Below, in pieces: positions 46,275-56,149 of a DNA stretch of 64,000 nt. The stretch is from Sarcophilus harrisii. Its lineage: Eukaryota; Chordata; Mammalia; Dasyuromorphia; Dasyuridae. Position 1 is the first letter of the stretch; every line of letters begins with the position of its first letter. The DNA lies in NCBI RefSeq assembly GCF_902635505.1, contig NC_045427.1, positions 598,875,665 to 598,939,664 of the forward strand, written 5' to 3'. The notes under the pieces are model-generated. The model searched no databases. It was not told the origin of the DNA and was given only the letters and a program-made list of their open reading frames with translations. Made by a program: the position numbers and the translations under genes.

Positions 46275-46530
46275 ATAGTATTAATGATAATAATAATTAA
46301 TATTTGTATAAATACTTTAGAGTTTACAAAGTGCTCACATATATTATTAGGTTTGATTTTCACAACAAACCTCTTAGGTAGGCAATATTATTAATATTTT
46401 ACAAATGAGGAAACAAAAGATCAGAAAAGTATATTTGTTCTACCCAGAGTCACACAGCTAGTTTCTGATGTAGGATTTGGACTCAAGTTCTTTTTAACTT
46501 CTGAGTCTAAAATTCTTTTCATTCTAGATA
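46275..46530 (-). repeat. CORE-SINE (MIR-like), full length, inside L3
   Basis: AATAATTAATATTTGTATAA near 46291, TTTGATTTTCACAACAAACC near 46351, TTTACAAATGAGGAAACAAA near 46399, CAGAGTCACACAGCTAGTTT near 46445 and TTTGGACTCAAGTTCTTTTT near 46476. Confidence 0.88.
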
Positions 46531-46790
46531 GAGGGATAGAGGTTAGATGACAGTACAGTGAGATAAATTGGAAATGAATCCTGAAATGATTATTAATGAT
46601 TTGATGTGGACTTCGAAGGAATTCTATAGTAGAGAGTTTCAGGGAGTCTCTGCCTTCACCCTATGCCAATCATCATTTTAATAAATAATTTATAAAAGCC
46701 ACAGATGGCATGATCATCAAATACATAGAACTAGGGGGATTAGTTAATACTGTGTAGATTACAAAGGACAACAAAGATTTCAGCCTGGGA
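46531..46790 (+). mobile_element. CR1/L3 LINE, RT region, second block
   Basis: Resumes the L3 after the MIR: TTAATGATTTGATGTGGACT near 46592, GATGGCATGATCATCAAATA near 46705, and TAGATTACAAAGGACAACAA near 46756. Confidence 0.7.
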
Positions 46791-46945
46791 CAATATCCTG
46801 AATTTAAGACTGTGTAAGTCCTGGCTTTTTTCACTAGCTGTTTGACTATAACAAAGTTCCTTAACCTTTTTGATGCTAATATTTAATATGAAATGCAAAT
46901 AATATTTTTTCTTTCAATTCCTAACAAAATTATAAAATGTTCTTT
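46791..46945 (+). repeat. CORE-SINE (MIR-like)
   Basis: ATCCTGAATTTAAGACTGTG near 46796, TCACTAGCTGTTTGACTATA near 46831, GTTCCTTAACCTTTTTGATG near 46855. Confidence 0.6.
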
Positions 46946-47150
46946 TAAAAAGATGTTCCACAAGCATCTATAAAAAGATCATGGTCATCACCAAGAGCCA
47001 AGATGATTTCATGAAGAACAGATGATGTCAGAATAATCTGTATTCCCCTTTTGACAGTGTAACTAAACTTGATATCCTTTTGATATAGTTTACCCTTAGA
47101 TTTAGCAAAGTGTTGGATTGTGTCTTTTGTATTATTCTTGTGGAAAGAGT
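46946..47150 (+). mobile_element. CR1/L3 LINE, RT region (second copy)
   Basis: AAGAGCCAAGATGATTTCAT near 46993, ATGTCAGAATAATCTGTATT near 47025 and TTTACCCTTAGATTTAGCAA near 47089. It covers the same RT segment as 46080-46250, so it is a separate copy in the same direction. Confidence 0.75.
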
Positions 47151-47184
47151 TTTGAGAAAATTATATTTTGTAAATTGAAGACAT

Positions 47185-47745
47185 TAATATGTGTTCATTA
47201 TTATGCTAGGCTATATGTGATTCAAAGAAATATAAGGTAGCTTTCTGACCTCCAGAAGTTTAGGACCTATTTATAAATATAAGGCATTTATACATAAAAT
47301 AATTGAATAGCAAAAAAGACATAGTTAAGTGCCAAAATAAAATTGTTTATTGAATGGATGGATGGATAAGTAGATGAGTGGATAGTAGAGAGATTATGTG
47401 TATTCCTATAGCAAAGTGATCTGGAATAGTCATAAAATATTTCCTAAAAAGAAGTTGAAACATGAGTAGGGTCTTGAAGAATGGGTAGAATGGTGGATGG
47501 ACAAGGGGAGACAATTAAGTTCAAAAACATGGAGATTGCAATGAACATTACTTTAAGAAATCTGGCCTTACAGGAATAAAAAAGGATGAATTAAGGAGAA
47601 TAGATTATAAACTTTGATAGTTAAGAAGGGAATAGATTATCAAGGTCCTTGAATTATAGATTAAAGAGGATAAAACTTATTTTCTATATAATTGGGAATG
47701 ACTTTAAGTTGTTAAATAAGCAGTATTTTTTATTTAAATGGTTTT
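47185..47745 (-). mobile_element. L2 LINE, 3' part
   Basis: Antisense L2: TCATTATTATGCTAGGCTAT near 47196, TGAGTAGGGTCTTGAAGAAT near 47464, CAAGGTCCTTGAATTATAGA near 47640 and GGGAATGACTTTAAGTTGTT near 47693. Confidence 0.6.
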
Positions 47746-48090
47746 TTTGAAGTATAAATAAACTTCCAGAAGTATACAGGATGAAGAGAGGAAGGAGAAG
47801 TTTTTGGGAGGTGAAAGGTTCACTGAAATTTTGAAAGGGAGCCATTTGAGAATCAACGAACTGGATTTTGAAACTTTGGAATCTGGATGACCATATAACA
47901 TTCAGATTAAAAACAGGTAATCAAAGCTTAGATGAAAGGTTGGTACTGGAAAAGCATTGATACTTATATGCAAATGTGTACCAATAAACATGCTTGTGTG
48001 TGTATTTATGCATATGCCATGGACTGTCAAGATAGAGTCTGTCAATTGAACCTTAAGGGCTAATGAGATCTACAAAGGAGAAAATGGAGA
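47746..48090. other. No recognised feature
   Basis: No repeat or gene recognised. Confidence 0.4.
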
Positions 48091-48500
48091 GGGACAGCAG
48101 GGTAACAGAATGGATAGAGCACCAGCCCTGGAGTCAGGAAAATCTGAGTTCAAGTATGATTTCAGATAATTGATACTTAACTAGCTGTATGACCCTGTGT
48201 GGTTCAGAAATGGTGAGGAGTCACCATTTAATAAAAAAAGCTGCAGAGATCTCTAGAAGCAAAACAAAGTTTATTATACATTCTCGCGAGAAGGGTGTCC
48301 CAGAGCATCCAGAACTAATTTCCCTAATCTATATCTTGCCATTGGACTCAGATGGTTCTGGAAGAGAAATTGAGGCTGGTGACTTTGCACAGCCCTCCCT
48401 CAGTAAATCCACTTCATTTTCATATCATGGCATCATCTCCCTAATATCATGGTCCTCTTTGAGAATGATGCATAAATAGCAACAACCACCACCACAATAT
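48091..48500 (+). repeat. Marsupial tRNA-derived SINE, long form, interrupted
   Basis: 5' half: GGATAGAGCACCAGCCCTGG near 48112 and GAGTTCAAGTATGATTTCAG near 48147. 3' half: TTGCCATTGGACTCAGATGG near 48335, CTTTGCACAGCCCTCCCTCA near 48382, and TCATGGTCCTCTTTGAGAAT near 48447, ending in AACAACCACCACCAC. About 130 bp in the middle come from an LTR. The 96-codon frame at 48189-48479 crosses both and is not a gene. Confidence 0.8.
48197..48327 (-). mobile_element. Retroviral LTR fragment inside a SINE
   Basis: The block resembles part of a marsupial retroviral LTR: CAAAACAAAGTTTATTATAC near 48260 (antisense polyadenylation signal region) and AAGGGTGTCCCAGAGCATCC near 48291. It is a short scrap of an old element with no viral genes. 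It contains the palindrome TCTCGCGAGA at 48282-48291. Confidence 0.45.
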
Positions 48501-48534
48501 GTACTGCGCTACCTAACTTTCAATGAAGATTGCT

Positions 48535-48660
48535 TGTATAATAATAATAATAATGTAATGTATAATTATATTACATATAATATTTATATTCATGTGTTAC
48601 ATCCTATATATGTGTATACACACATACTATCTGTCTATCTATCTATCATTTATATGAAAT
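48535..48660 (+). repeat. AT-rich and (TATC)n simple repeats
   Basis: ATAATAATAATAATGTAATG, then CTATCTGTCTATCTATCTAT near 48630. Confidence 0.85.
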
Positions 48661-48880
48661 TATGATGGTAGGAGTTGAGGTAAGACTGTGAAATGGTGAT
48701 GCCTTTAAAGTATAAGTCCTGAGGAGCCTGGCTGCTTCTCTTGTGTTCATAGCAATAGCATCCCCCACCAGGAATGATTAATAATGATATTTTGATTGTA
48801 TTTTCCATAGTACTTTCCCCCTAAACTCAAAATAACTTGCATTTATGATTTAAAAACTATACAGCTCCTTCAAAAAGAGA

Positions 48881-48930
48881 AAGGTATCTCAAGGTATCTT
48901 GTATCTCAAGGTATCAAGGTATCTCAAGGA
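48881..48930 (+). repeat. 10-bp tandem repeat (AAGGTATCTC)
   Basis: About five imperfect units, some lacking two or three bases. Confidence 0.9.
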
Positions 48931-48989
48931 TTAGAATCAGAATCATATAGTCAGTAGGTTAAACCTAGAAAGAACACAGAACCTCAAGT

Positions 48990-49080
48990 TATAAGTCTTG
49001 GGTTCTTGTTGCTGCTCAGGCACTAACCAGTTATGTTACTTTGGGGAAGATTAGTTCATCTTTCTGGGCCTCTTAAGCCA
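48990..49080 (+). repeat. CORE-SINE (MIR-like) fragment
   Basis: AAGTCTTGGGTTCTTGTTGC near 48992, GTTATGTTACTTTGGGGAAG near 49031 and CATCTTTCTGGGCCTC. Confidence 0.6.
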
Positions 49081-49394
49081 TTTAAACATCCAGAAACAAG
49101 ACTAAGTAAATTGAAGAATAAGTTATTGCTTTATTTACAACAAATGGCTTTTTCTAGGAGGGATCAAGAAAGAGGTACATCAGAGTATGTGGGGCTGACA
49201 TTTCCAAAAACTTGTGCTGATGTCTCCTACCTGACATTTCAGATCTTGATTATAAGTTGTTCTCTAACTATAACCTTGTCACCTCTAGCTCTAGAGAGAA
49301 TAAACAGATCAGCACTACCATCCCTGAAAAGGACATACCACTCAATTGTCCTATGGCTCCATTCACCATCCCAGTGAATTTTTGGACAAAAACA
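49081..49394. other. No recognised feature
   Basis: The 114-codon plus-strand frame at 49033-49377 begins inside a MIR and has no recognisable domain. Confidence 0.45.
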
Positions 49395-49800
49395 CTTCTC
49401 CCTCTTCCCTATTTGTGCTGTCTTCTTAGAATATAAATTCCTCAAGGGGAGGAACTATTTTGCTTTTTTTTATTTTATAGGTGATAAAATGGATAGAATT
49501 TTAGCTCTGGAATTAGGAAGACCTGAGTTTAAATCCAGACACAGACATTTAATAGTTCTATGTTCCTAGGAAACTAAGTTAATGTTTTGCTTCATTGTCC
49601 CATTCTATAAAATTAGGCTAATGATAGCACCTCTTCTAGCATTGTTGTGAAAATAAATGAGGTAATATTTATATTTATAAAGTACTTTGCAACCTTGAAA
49701 TGTGTTATAAATTTGAGCTGTTTTTTAATTGTTGTTGTTAATTATTTTAATATCCCTATCATTTAGCATAGAGACTAGCATATAATAAGCATTTGATATG
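49395..49800 (+). repeat. L2 LINE 3' end split by a MIR
   Basis: Left block 49395-49478 (AATATAAATTCCTCAAGGGG near 49430, GGAACTATTTTGC) and right block 49746-49800 (ATCATTTAGCATAGAGACTA near 49757, TAATAAGCATTTGATATG) form one L2 tail. Confidence 0.8.
49480..49745 (+). repeat. CORE-SINE (MIR-like), full length, inside L2
   Basis: TTAGCTCTGGAATTAGGAAG near 49500, AGTTTAAATCCAGACACAGA near 49526, GCTAATGATAGCACCTCTTC near 49617, TAAAGTACTTTGCAACCTTG near 49678. Confidence 0.88.
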
Positions 49801-49854
49801 TAGTTTTTTTTTTCTTTTTGGAGGGGAAGGGAAAGCAAAAGAAGAGGGGAAGGG

Positions 49855-50092
49855 AATAAGTATTTCTATGACATCTATTATGTACTAAGCACTTTACAAA
49901 TGTAATCTCATTTGCTTTTCAAAGCAACCCTTTGAGGTAGTGCTATTATTATTCCCATTTTAAAATAGAGAAACCTGAGGCAAAGAGGGATGTTACTTGC
50001 TCAGAGTCATAGAACTAGTAAGTGACTGAGTTTGAATCTGAACTCAAATCTTCCTGATTCCAGATCTAGCACTCTATCTACTGTGCCATGTA
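49855..50092 (-). repeat. CORE-SINE (MIR-like), full length
   Basis: ACTAAGCACTTTACAAATGT near 49883, CAACCCTTTGAGGTAGTGCT near 49925, CTGAGGCAAAGAGGGATGTT near 49975, TCTAGCACTCTATCTACTGT near 50065. Well preserved. Confidence 0.9.
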
Positions 50093-50235
50093 TCTATTTC
50101 CTACAGCTTTTTTCATTTATTCATTCATTCATTTGTTCATTTTTTCAGTTAGTCCCTTATTTAATTTCATTTTGCTTAAAAACCAAACAAGTAAAAACAA
50201 AGGAAAAACCATCCTCCTGGAAGATAGAGAGAAGG

Positions 50236-50271
50236 TATGTGTGTGTATGTGTGTGTGTGTGTGTGTGTGTG
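50236..50271 (+). repeat. (GT)n microsatellite
   Basis: About 18 units with one TA interruption. Confidence 0.95.
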
Positions 50272-50329
50272 GTTGGATTGTAAGTATGGGTCAGGAAAGA
50301 ATCAAAACAAATCATCACGATCAGTGTAA

Positions 50330-50560
50330 CAGACAAGCATGGACATTGAAGATCTGGCATTAAAATTGCAAGCATGCTCAGTTCACATCCCTAATTGCAT
50401 GTTGTTTCTTGATGATTCTTTGCAGAGATGAATTACAATCTCAATCCAAGTGGTGCCATGAATCATGATTCTCTCTTTAGGAGTCCTTTAATTTCCCCAT
50501 GTTTCTGCTTTCATTTTCTTTTCCTTAATATCTCATTTCCTTAGGCAGAAGGCAGGAATT
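50330..50560. other. Candidate conserved noncoding block (weak)
   Basis: Repeat-free sequence with GCAAGCATGCTCAGTTCAC near 50369 and GAATCATGATTCTCTC near 50460. Assigned on texture alone. Confidence 0.2.
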
Positions 50561-50873
50561 AATAGCTATTGTGAAGGGGAAGGGAGTGAGAACCTATCTA
50601 TGTTTCTGAACCTTAATTCCCTTAGTGACACCTTTCAAGGACATGGAGTTTGGATTTGTTCATCTGCAAGGTCATTACCAGCTCTAAATCCCATGAACTC
50701 AGAAGATAGTAGCATCCTGGCAAAGACATTTAACTTGGATAAAAAAAAAAAAAGACAGATGGGATTTGTAACAGCAATCCTCATATAATAGTAGGGTCTT
50801 TAATGAAGTACCTCACTCTATCACAGATTCAATTATGTTGCTAATCTGGTATAGAATGATAAACTTTGATAAT

Positions 50874-51072
50874 TTAAAACTGCACTAAGATTTTTGTATA
50901 TATACCTTGCTCCCTTCTACTTGGAGACATTATTGAAGCTATGCTTTTGATGAGGTCTTACATCCTACTTAAAACTGCACTAAGACTTTTGGGGCACCTG
51001 TATATATACCTTGCTCCCTTCTACTTGGAGACATTATTGAAGCTGTGCTTTAGATGAGGTCCTAGATCCTAC
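50874..51072 (+). repeat. Tandem duplication, 95 and 104 bp
   Basis: Unit 1 is 50874-50968 and unit 2 is 50969-51072. Both begin TTAAAACTGCACTAAGA and contain ACCTTGCTCCCTTCTACTTG and GAGACATTATTGAAGCT. By eye they differ at about 5 positions, plus 9 bases (GGGCACCTG-type) present only in unit 2. No known repeat explains the unit. Confidence 0.95.
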
Positions 51073-51384
51073 TTCAGACTTTCTCTGCCAAGCCCACTTA
51101 GTTACTCTAAACGTTCTCATCTTGTGAAATTATTATTCACATCCTCTCGTTAATTGTCCGAACAGAATTTATCCAAAATGTGGGAGGGAGTAGATGTACC
51201 ATTTACACAATCTATCTGTTGTTTTACTTCTTGCAACATTCCTGCCTCTCCCTTTTTCCAAACAAATATAGCTTCCATAAGTTTATTTACTAATTACTTC
51301 TTGCACTCAAATTATTTTTGGTAATGTGCCAACCTACTTTTTCTATCCATGAAACTTTTTATTGCTGTTTAGCACTGTTTTTCC

Positions 51385-51815
51385 TTTCTAGAGACATTGT
51401 GGTGTGGTGGAATAGAAGGAATGGTGGAGTTAAAGTTAGAAGTTCTAGGTTGAAATCCTTCCTTTACTTCTTTTCTATGAGTGGTGCAATGCCAGACCAC
51501 TGGAATTAGAATCAGGAAGACTTATTTTTGTGAGTTCAAATCTGTTCAGACCATCATTAGCCTTGTGTGATCCTGGGTAAGTCACTTAACCTTGTTTGCC
51601 TCAATTCTTCAACTGTAAAAGGAGTTGGAGAAAGAAATGGAAAGCCCCTCTGGTAACTTTGCCATGAAGAATGGGACATGACTATGGATGACTGAATAAT
51701 GGCAACAAAAATATCTATATGATCTCTAGAAAGTCACTTTAGTTTTCTTATGTGTCAAATGAGATTAGACAAGATCTTCAAGATACTTTGTAGCTGTGAA
51801 ATTTGGATTGCTTTC
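51385..51815 (+). repeat. CORE-SINE (MIR-like) split by a younger SINE
   Basis: Left part 51385-51478 (GTGGTGTGGTGGAATAGAAG near 51400, GTTCTAGGTTGAAATCC) and right part 51713-51815 (AAGTCACTTTAGTTTTCTTA near 51731, AATGAGATTAGACAAGATCT). Together they read as one sense MIR. Confidence 0.8.
51480..51712 (+). repeat. tRNA-derived SINE (marsupial type), nested
   Basis: GAATTAGAATCAGGAAGACT near 51503, GTGTGATCCTGGGTAAGTCA near 51566, GAGTTGGAGAAAGAAATGGA near 51621, GGATGACTGAATAATGGCAA near 51686. TCTATGAGT before and TCTATATGAT after may be the worn target-site duplication. Confidence 0.9.
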
Positions 51816-51900
51816 ACTTATTCCCTTGTATCACCAGTGCCTAGTATAGTGCCTGGCAGATAAATGGTACTTAATAAATGCTTGTTGATTGATTAATAAT
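51816..51900 (+). repeat. L2 LINE 3' end fragment
   Basis: GTATCACCAGTGCCTAGTAT near 51828, GTGCCTGGCAGATAAATGGT and AATAAATGCTTGTTGATTGA near 51873. Confidence 0.88.
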
Positions 51901-52829
51901 TCTTGTTCCTCTATATAAGTATTCTGATGTTAAATTAATTAAATGAATTCTCAGGTAAATTGAGAATTGGCAGGGCAGTTCACTTTTTTCTTTCATTGGG
52001 GGGCCAATGCTCCTCCAAATGAATGATTGTGGGGTAACTCAAGTGTCCCTATTAGGCAGGGGAAAAATTTTGCACAACACTTATGTGTCTAAACAAAAAA
52101 AAGTAAAGATGATTCTTTACAGTTGGCCAAAGTTAGGAGTGGAATGATGTGGTTCTCCAAATTTAAAAATGTTTTTTCTAGATTTCTCTTTTTGTTCAAA
52201 ACCATGTCTGGTGTATGCTAGAAATACTCCCTCCTTTGGGGCATTCTAACATGGTGACTAGAAGGAAGCAAAGTATTATACATTACCTCTGCTTTCATAC
52301 ATATTTTGAGGATATTTTAGTACAATAATTGAGGGAGATGAGATTATGGAGCTGATTCCCTTAGCGTTGGCTAACAAGGAAGGTATGGAGGGCGTTAGTT
52401 ATGATGCCCAGTGTTATGGGGCTTTTGAGCCTACATAAATATTTTGTGATATTATTACTGGGAAAGGAGGGAGAGATATAAGTTTGCTTTTTGGGGGGTA
52501 AAAACCAAAAATTTAAGGAATGATTGACTATTGCAAAATTCAGGCCAATTATCTGGCAAATACCAGGATTATTTTATACTTTCAGCTAAGAGAGAATCAG
52601 GGTGATGGCTGAAGTGTCACTTGAATATATCACTTCAATCTTACTTTCTTAATAAATCTAACATATTATCATAAGACTTTGCAAGAGCTGCTGAAAGGAG
52701 TAGGTGATTTCTGTCCTTGAACATTTGACTGGATGTCTTTTCCAATAGACCAAACTCCTGGACCTCAGGGAATGTTTCTCTTGTTTGGAAATGGGCTTGC
52801 CCTTTGAGACTAGGATTCTATAATTTTTC
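51901..52829. other. No recognised feature
   Basis: No repeat or gene recognised. Confidence 0.45.
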
Positions 52830-52905
52830 TATTTGTTTCCTCAGTGAATAGTATAGTACCTAGTAAACAGTAGGTGCATAATAAATGCTTTTGACTGAAT
52901 TCTTA
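52830..52905 (+). repeat. L2 LINE 3' end fragment
   Basis: AGTATAGTACCTAGTAAACA near 52850 and GTAGGTGCATAATAAATGCT. Confidence 0.75.
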
Positions 52906-53114
52906 GACATTATAGTTTCTATTATAGATATAAAGCATGAAATAATTATTGTTCTCCCAAAGGCAAAGCTATACTCATATTCTCTTTCTCTTTTTTAAGA
53001 ATGCTTTCATCCCTACTTGGTGACTGATCCCTGCCCAGTTGCAGGTAGCCACTGCTTTCAGTTCTCCACCCACCTCCAGATTCATCCTAATGGGAAAGGG
53101 TCTGATGTGGGAAG

Positions 53115-53210
53115 GCCTTGGACTTTGTTTCATTATTTGTCAAATGGAGATATATTCTGTGACCTCTAAGGTTTTTTCTTACTTTAAAAGTTTAATGATC
53201 TCTGACATTC
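53115..53210 (+). repeat. CORE-SINE 3' end
   Basis: CATTATTTGTCAAATGGAGA near 53131 and TGTGACCTCTAAGGTTTTTT near 53157. Confidence 0.55.
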
Positions 53211-53394
53211 AGTTATTTATAATGGTTGAATCAGTTAATCATTTCCTTGAAGCATTTATATTTAAGGCCATTATTTCCAAATGAGAAAGGAAAGCTCTTT
53301 CCTCCATTAAAGAGCTTTCAGGGCTTAGGAGAACCTAGGGAGATATTTTGAGGGATCAGAATACATCCACTCCTACCAGGTTAATCTAGAAGTC

Positions 53395-53590
53395 TAGTTT
53401 TATCACAGAATTATAAATTTAAATCTGGAAGAGATCTCTTGGTCATGTAGTCCAACCATCCCATTTCACAAATGAGGAAACTGAGGACTGATGAGGTTAA
53501 ATGACATGTTCCAGATTACAAAATAGTAAATGTCAGAGCAAGGACTTGAACTCAGCTCCTCTGATTGTGGAAGCAATACTTTTTCTTTTC
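53395..53590 (-). repeat. CORE-SINE (MIR-like)
   Basis: GGAAGAGATCTCTTGGTCAT near 53427, CATTTCACAAATGAGGAAAC near 53462 and GACTTGAACTCAGCTCCTCT near 53543. Confidence 0.85.
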
Positions 53591-54417
53591 TTCTGTGATT
53601 CTGTGGAAGGATAATGGTAGACTTTGAGGGATGGTGCTTGATTTAGTATCTCAATGGCAACATTGCTATCCTGAGGAGGCTGGCTGTGTGTGATAGAAAC
53701 CTGGATTTGAGACTCTTAAACTGGAGGATCTCAATTCCTTTTTCCAGAGTCCCTTGAGTAAGGTTCACATGCCATAGAATCCCTTTATTATGGCCCTTCT
53801 GATCTTATCTTATCTTTCTTAATCTGACTTAATCATGGAATAGATCCTGTTCCCTGCATTTCCAACCAAATCCCAAACCTGTTTCAAGAACATTTGAGAC
53901 TTTTGATTGTTATTTAATGATTATTTTTGCCCTCCACATCCCTATTCTTATATTCTAGAATACATTTCTTTTCTCAGGTGTTATTTAGACCTTTGATTTT
54001 AAAGTTTCTGACAAAGAAATGTGTTGTTGGAATGCTTCCTTCTTGTTAATAGAAGTAAAGCTCTCTATGCAAATTACTAAGGCAGCTTCCCTGGCAGTAC
54101 ACCTGCTCATCTTCTGAAACAGTCATCCAGGGCTGTGAGCTGCATATTTTATTTCCTAGATTTGGAGTGCATTTCTGTTAGTTCCCTGGCTTCTTCCTCA
54201 ATGGCTGGTGATCTGTACTGGTCAACTTAATCACATAGGCAGGTGCCTCAAGGTTGGGTGCCAGAGCCAAGAATCATATTTCTATGGAATGGTTTGGGGC
54301 TCATTTTGTGGTAGAGAGTAAAAGAGACTCACAGACTTTTTAAAAAAAGGTTTCCAGAGATGCCAATTTTAATTATTTATATATTTTTATTTTTCTATTT
54401 TTTTTTTCTTGAGCTTA
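53591..54417. other. No recognised feature
   Basis: No repeat or gene recognised. Confidence 0.45.
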
Positions 54418-54640
54418 AGAATGAAGTAGTCTTGGGAAAGACATAATGCTTTGAGAGACTTGGATTTGAATACTGGATTCGACATTCATTGTATGAACAT
54501 GAGCCTCAATTTACACATGCTTTAAAATAAGGATAATGATCTTTATATTATGTTTTCAAAGTTGTAGTATCTTGTGAAGAAAATACCTTGTAAACCTTAT
54601 ATACTCCCTAAATTCTTGGTGAATTGAAATGAACTGAAAT
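54418..54640 (+). repeat. CORE-SINE (MIR-like)
   Basis: GAGACTTGGATTTGAATACT near 54455, CATGAGCCTCAATTTACACA near 54499, ATAAGGATAATGATCTTTAT near 54527. Confidence 0.7.
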
Positions 54641-54714
54641 TATAAGTTTCCTTTTCATTGGTGTACCTAGATTGTACGACTGGAGCCAGTTCTATTAGAT
54701 GATGAGAGTCAATC

Positions 54715-55015
54715 CTAAAATTTCATTGTAAGCAGTTGTACCTCAGAAGTCAGCAAACATTATACAAATTGAGTCTTGATTTATTGTTTTAATGATTTCT
54801 TAGAATTAAGAAAGTAATGAGAAAATGTTAATTATGTTTAAAAATGACAAAATGATAAAAATATACTATGTATATTTCCCCCTGCCCTAGAGATCTGATT
54901 ATTAAACTTTTACCAGTTCACTGCTGAATACAGGCAAAGGGTTAGCAAACCTGGTCCACGCATAGTTTGTGCTTCTCTATGGTCAGTGTTTTAAACCATT
55001 TTTCCCCTTTAGGAA
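54715..55015 (+). repeat. Unclassified interspersed repeat family, copy 2
   Basis: AAGCAGTTGTACCTCAGAAG near 54731, AGTCAGCAAACATTATACAA, TTAAGAAAGTAATGAGAAAA near 54807, and ATGTTAATTATGTTTAAAAA match copies 1, 3 and 4 in order. The longest copy, with GGTTAGCAAACCTGGTCC near 54941 beyond the shared part. Confidence 0.55.
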
Positions 55016-55672
55016 CTTATAGATGAAGTCAGATGATAATGATGCAACCTTAAATACATAAACAAGGTATTTATTTGTTTATTTCTTTGTGCAATCAAAT
55101 GACTTTAAAGAATACATGGAATTATATATATTAGTACAGTTAAATTTTGGTTGATGGAAACAGTGGTGTTTTAAGATGGAGATTTTCCAACAATGACGGA
55201 GACCAAGAAGTCAAGTTCTAAAAAGGAGAACATTTCCATGGAAATCTCATTTTATGTTTCAGAGGAGAACTGCTTTATTCATGTTATGCTGATATCTCTT
55301 TGGAGAAAAGCCCTCCTTTCCCCCCTCTGAACTTTTTAACCTCTTTCTCCAATTGATCCCTAGGAGAAAGAGTACATTTTCGCTACATCTCTTAAGTATT
55401 CCTCAAACAGATGTGTTAGCTGTCTTTCGAGGAATAGCAGATATAATTTATCCTAATGTTCCTTTTCCTATTCTAGGCTACACTTATACTTTTCTAGGCT
55501 CTCTGTCAGTATTTATCTGGCTTCTCTCAGTAATTGAAAGTTTTAGATCCTCTTATGAAACTACTTTTGCTCTGCTGATTTCAGCATTGTTTATGTGTTT
55601 AAGTGTGAGTGGGTATTCTAAAAAACCTGAAGTTTGGCTTGTACCTAACACTGAACATTTCCTCTGAATTCC

Positions 55673-55674
<2 letters not shown>
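55016..55674. other. No recognised feature
   Basis: The 104-codon plus frame at 55353-55667 is hydrophobic (YTFLGSLSVFIWLLSVIESF), but it has no homologue I recognise and no exon signals around it. Confidence 0.45.

Positions 55675-55712
<38 letters not shown>
55675..55712 (+). repeat. (GT)n microsatellite
   Basis: About 19 uninterrupted units. Confidence 0.95.
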
Positions 55713-55715
<3 letters not shown>

Positions 55716-55984
55716 TATATGTTATTTATTTCTTCAAACTCATAAGGCCTTATACCTTCCTAATTTTTGCATGCAGACTTCCAGGAAACTCTGGTTAGGT
55801 AACAAACAACTACTGTTAGGTGATCATTCCCTCTTTGCCGTCAATGACTCATACTTATTTCTATCATCTGAGCAATTTACAGCTCTGCTGTACTTACCTG
55901 GGGGATAATAATTTTTCCTCTTTAGACTGCATGTTATATTTTGCCCCTCTCTTTTATACTTTTGTATTATTTTGAATTACAGCT

Positions 55985-56120
55985 AGCAGTATGCCTGTCC
56001 TATGCCCTCATTATACATAAACCCTCTGAGGGCATAGGCCCTATTTTATGTAAATATTGTATTTCTTCTAGAGCTTAGCAGAATGTTCTGCCCACTGTTT
56101 GTCACTCCATAAACATTTTA
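55985..56120 (+). repeat. L2 LINE 3' end with a hairpin
   Basis: CTCTGAGGGCATAGGCCCTA near 56024, TTCTTCTAGAGCTTAGCAGA near 56063 and CACTCCATAAACATTTTACT near 56103. Includes a perfect 12-bp inverted repeat (55999-56010 and 56027-56038). Confidence 0.75.
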
Positions 56121-56149
56121 CTTTTGGCTGCTGTATAACATCCCTCACT

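Noticed and set aside
48189-48479. 96-codon plus-strand frame
   Set aside because: It crosses an LTR scrap and a SINE and is a chance frame.
49033-49377. 114-codon plus-strand frame
   Set aside because: It begins inside a MIR-like SINE and has no recognised domain.
55353-55667. 104-codon hydrophobic frame resembling a membrane protein
   Set aside because: T-rich DNA encodes hydrophobic residues by default. No homologue, no start context and no splice signals support it.
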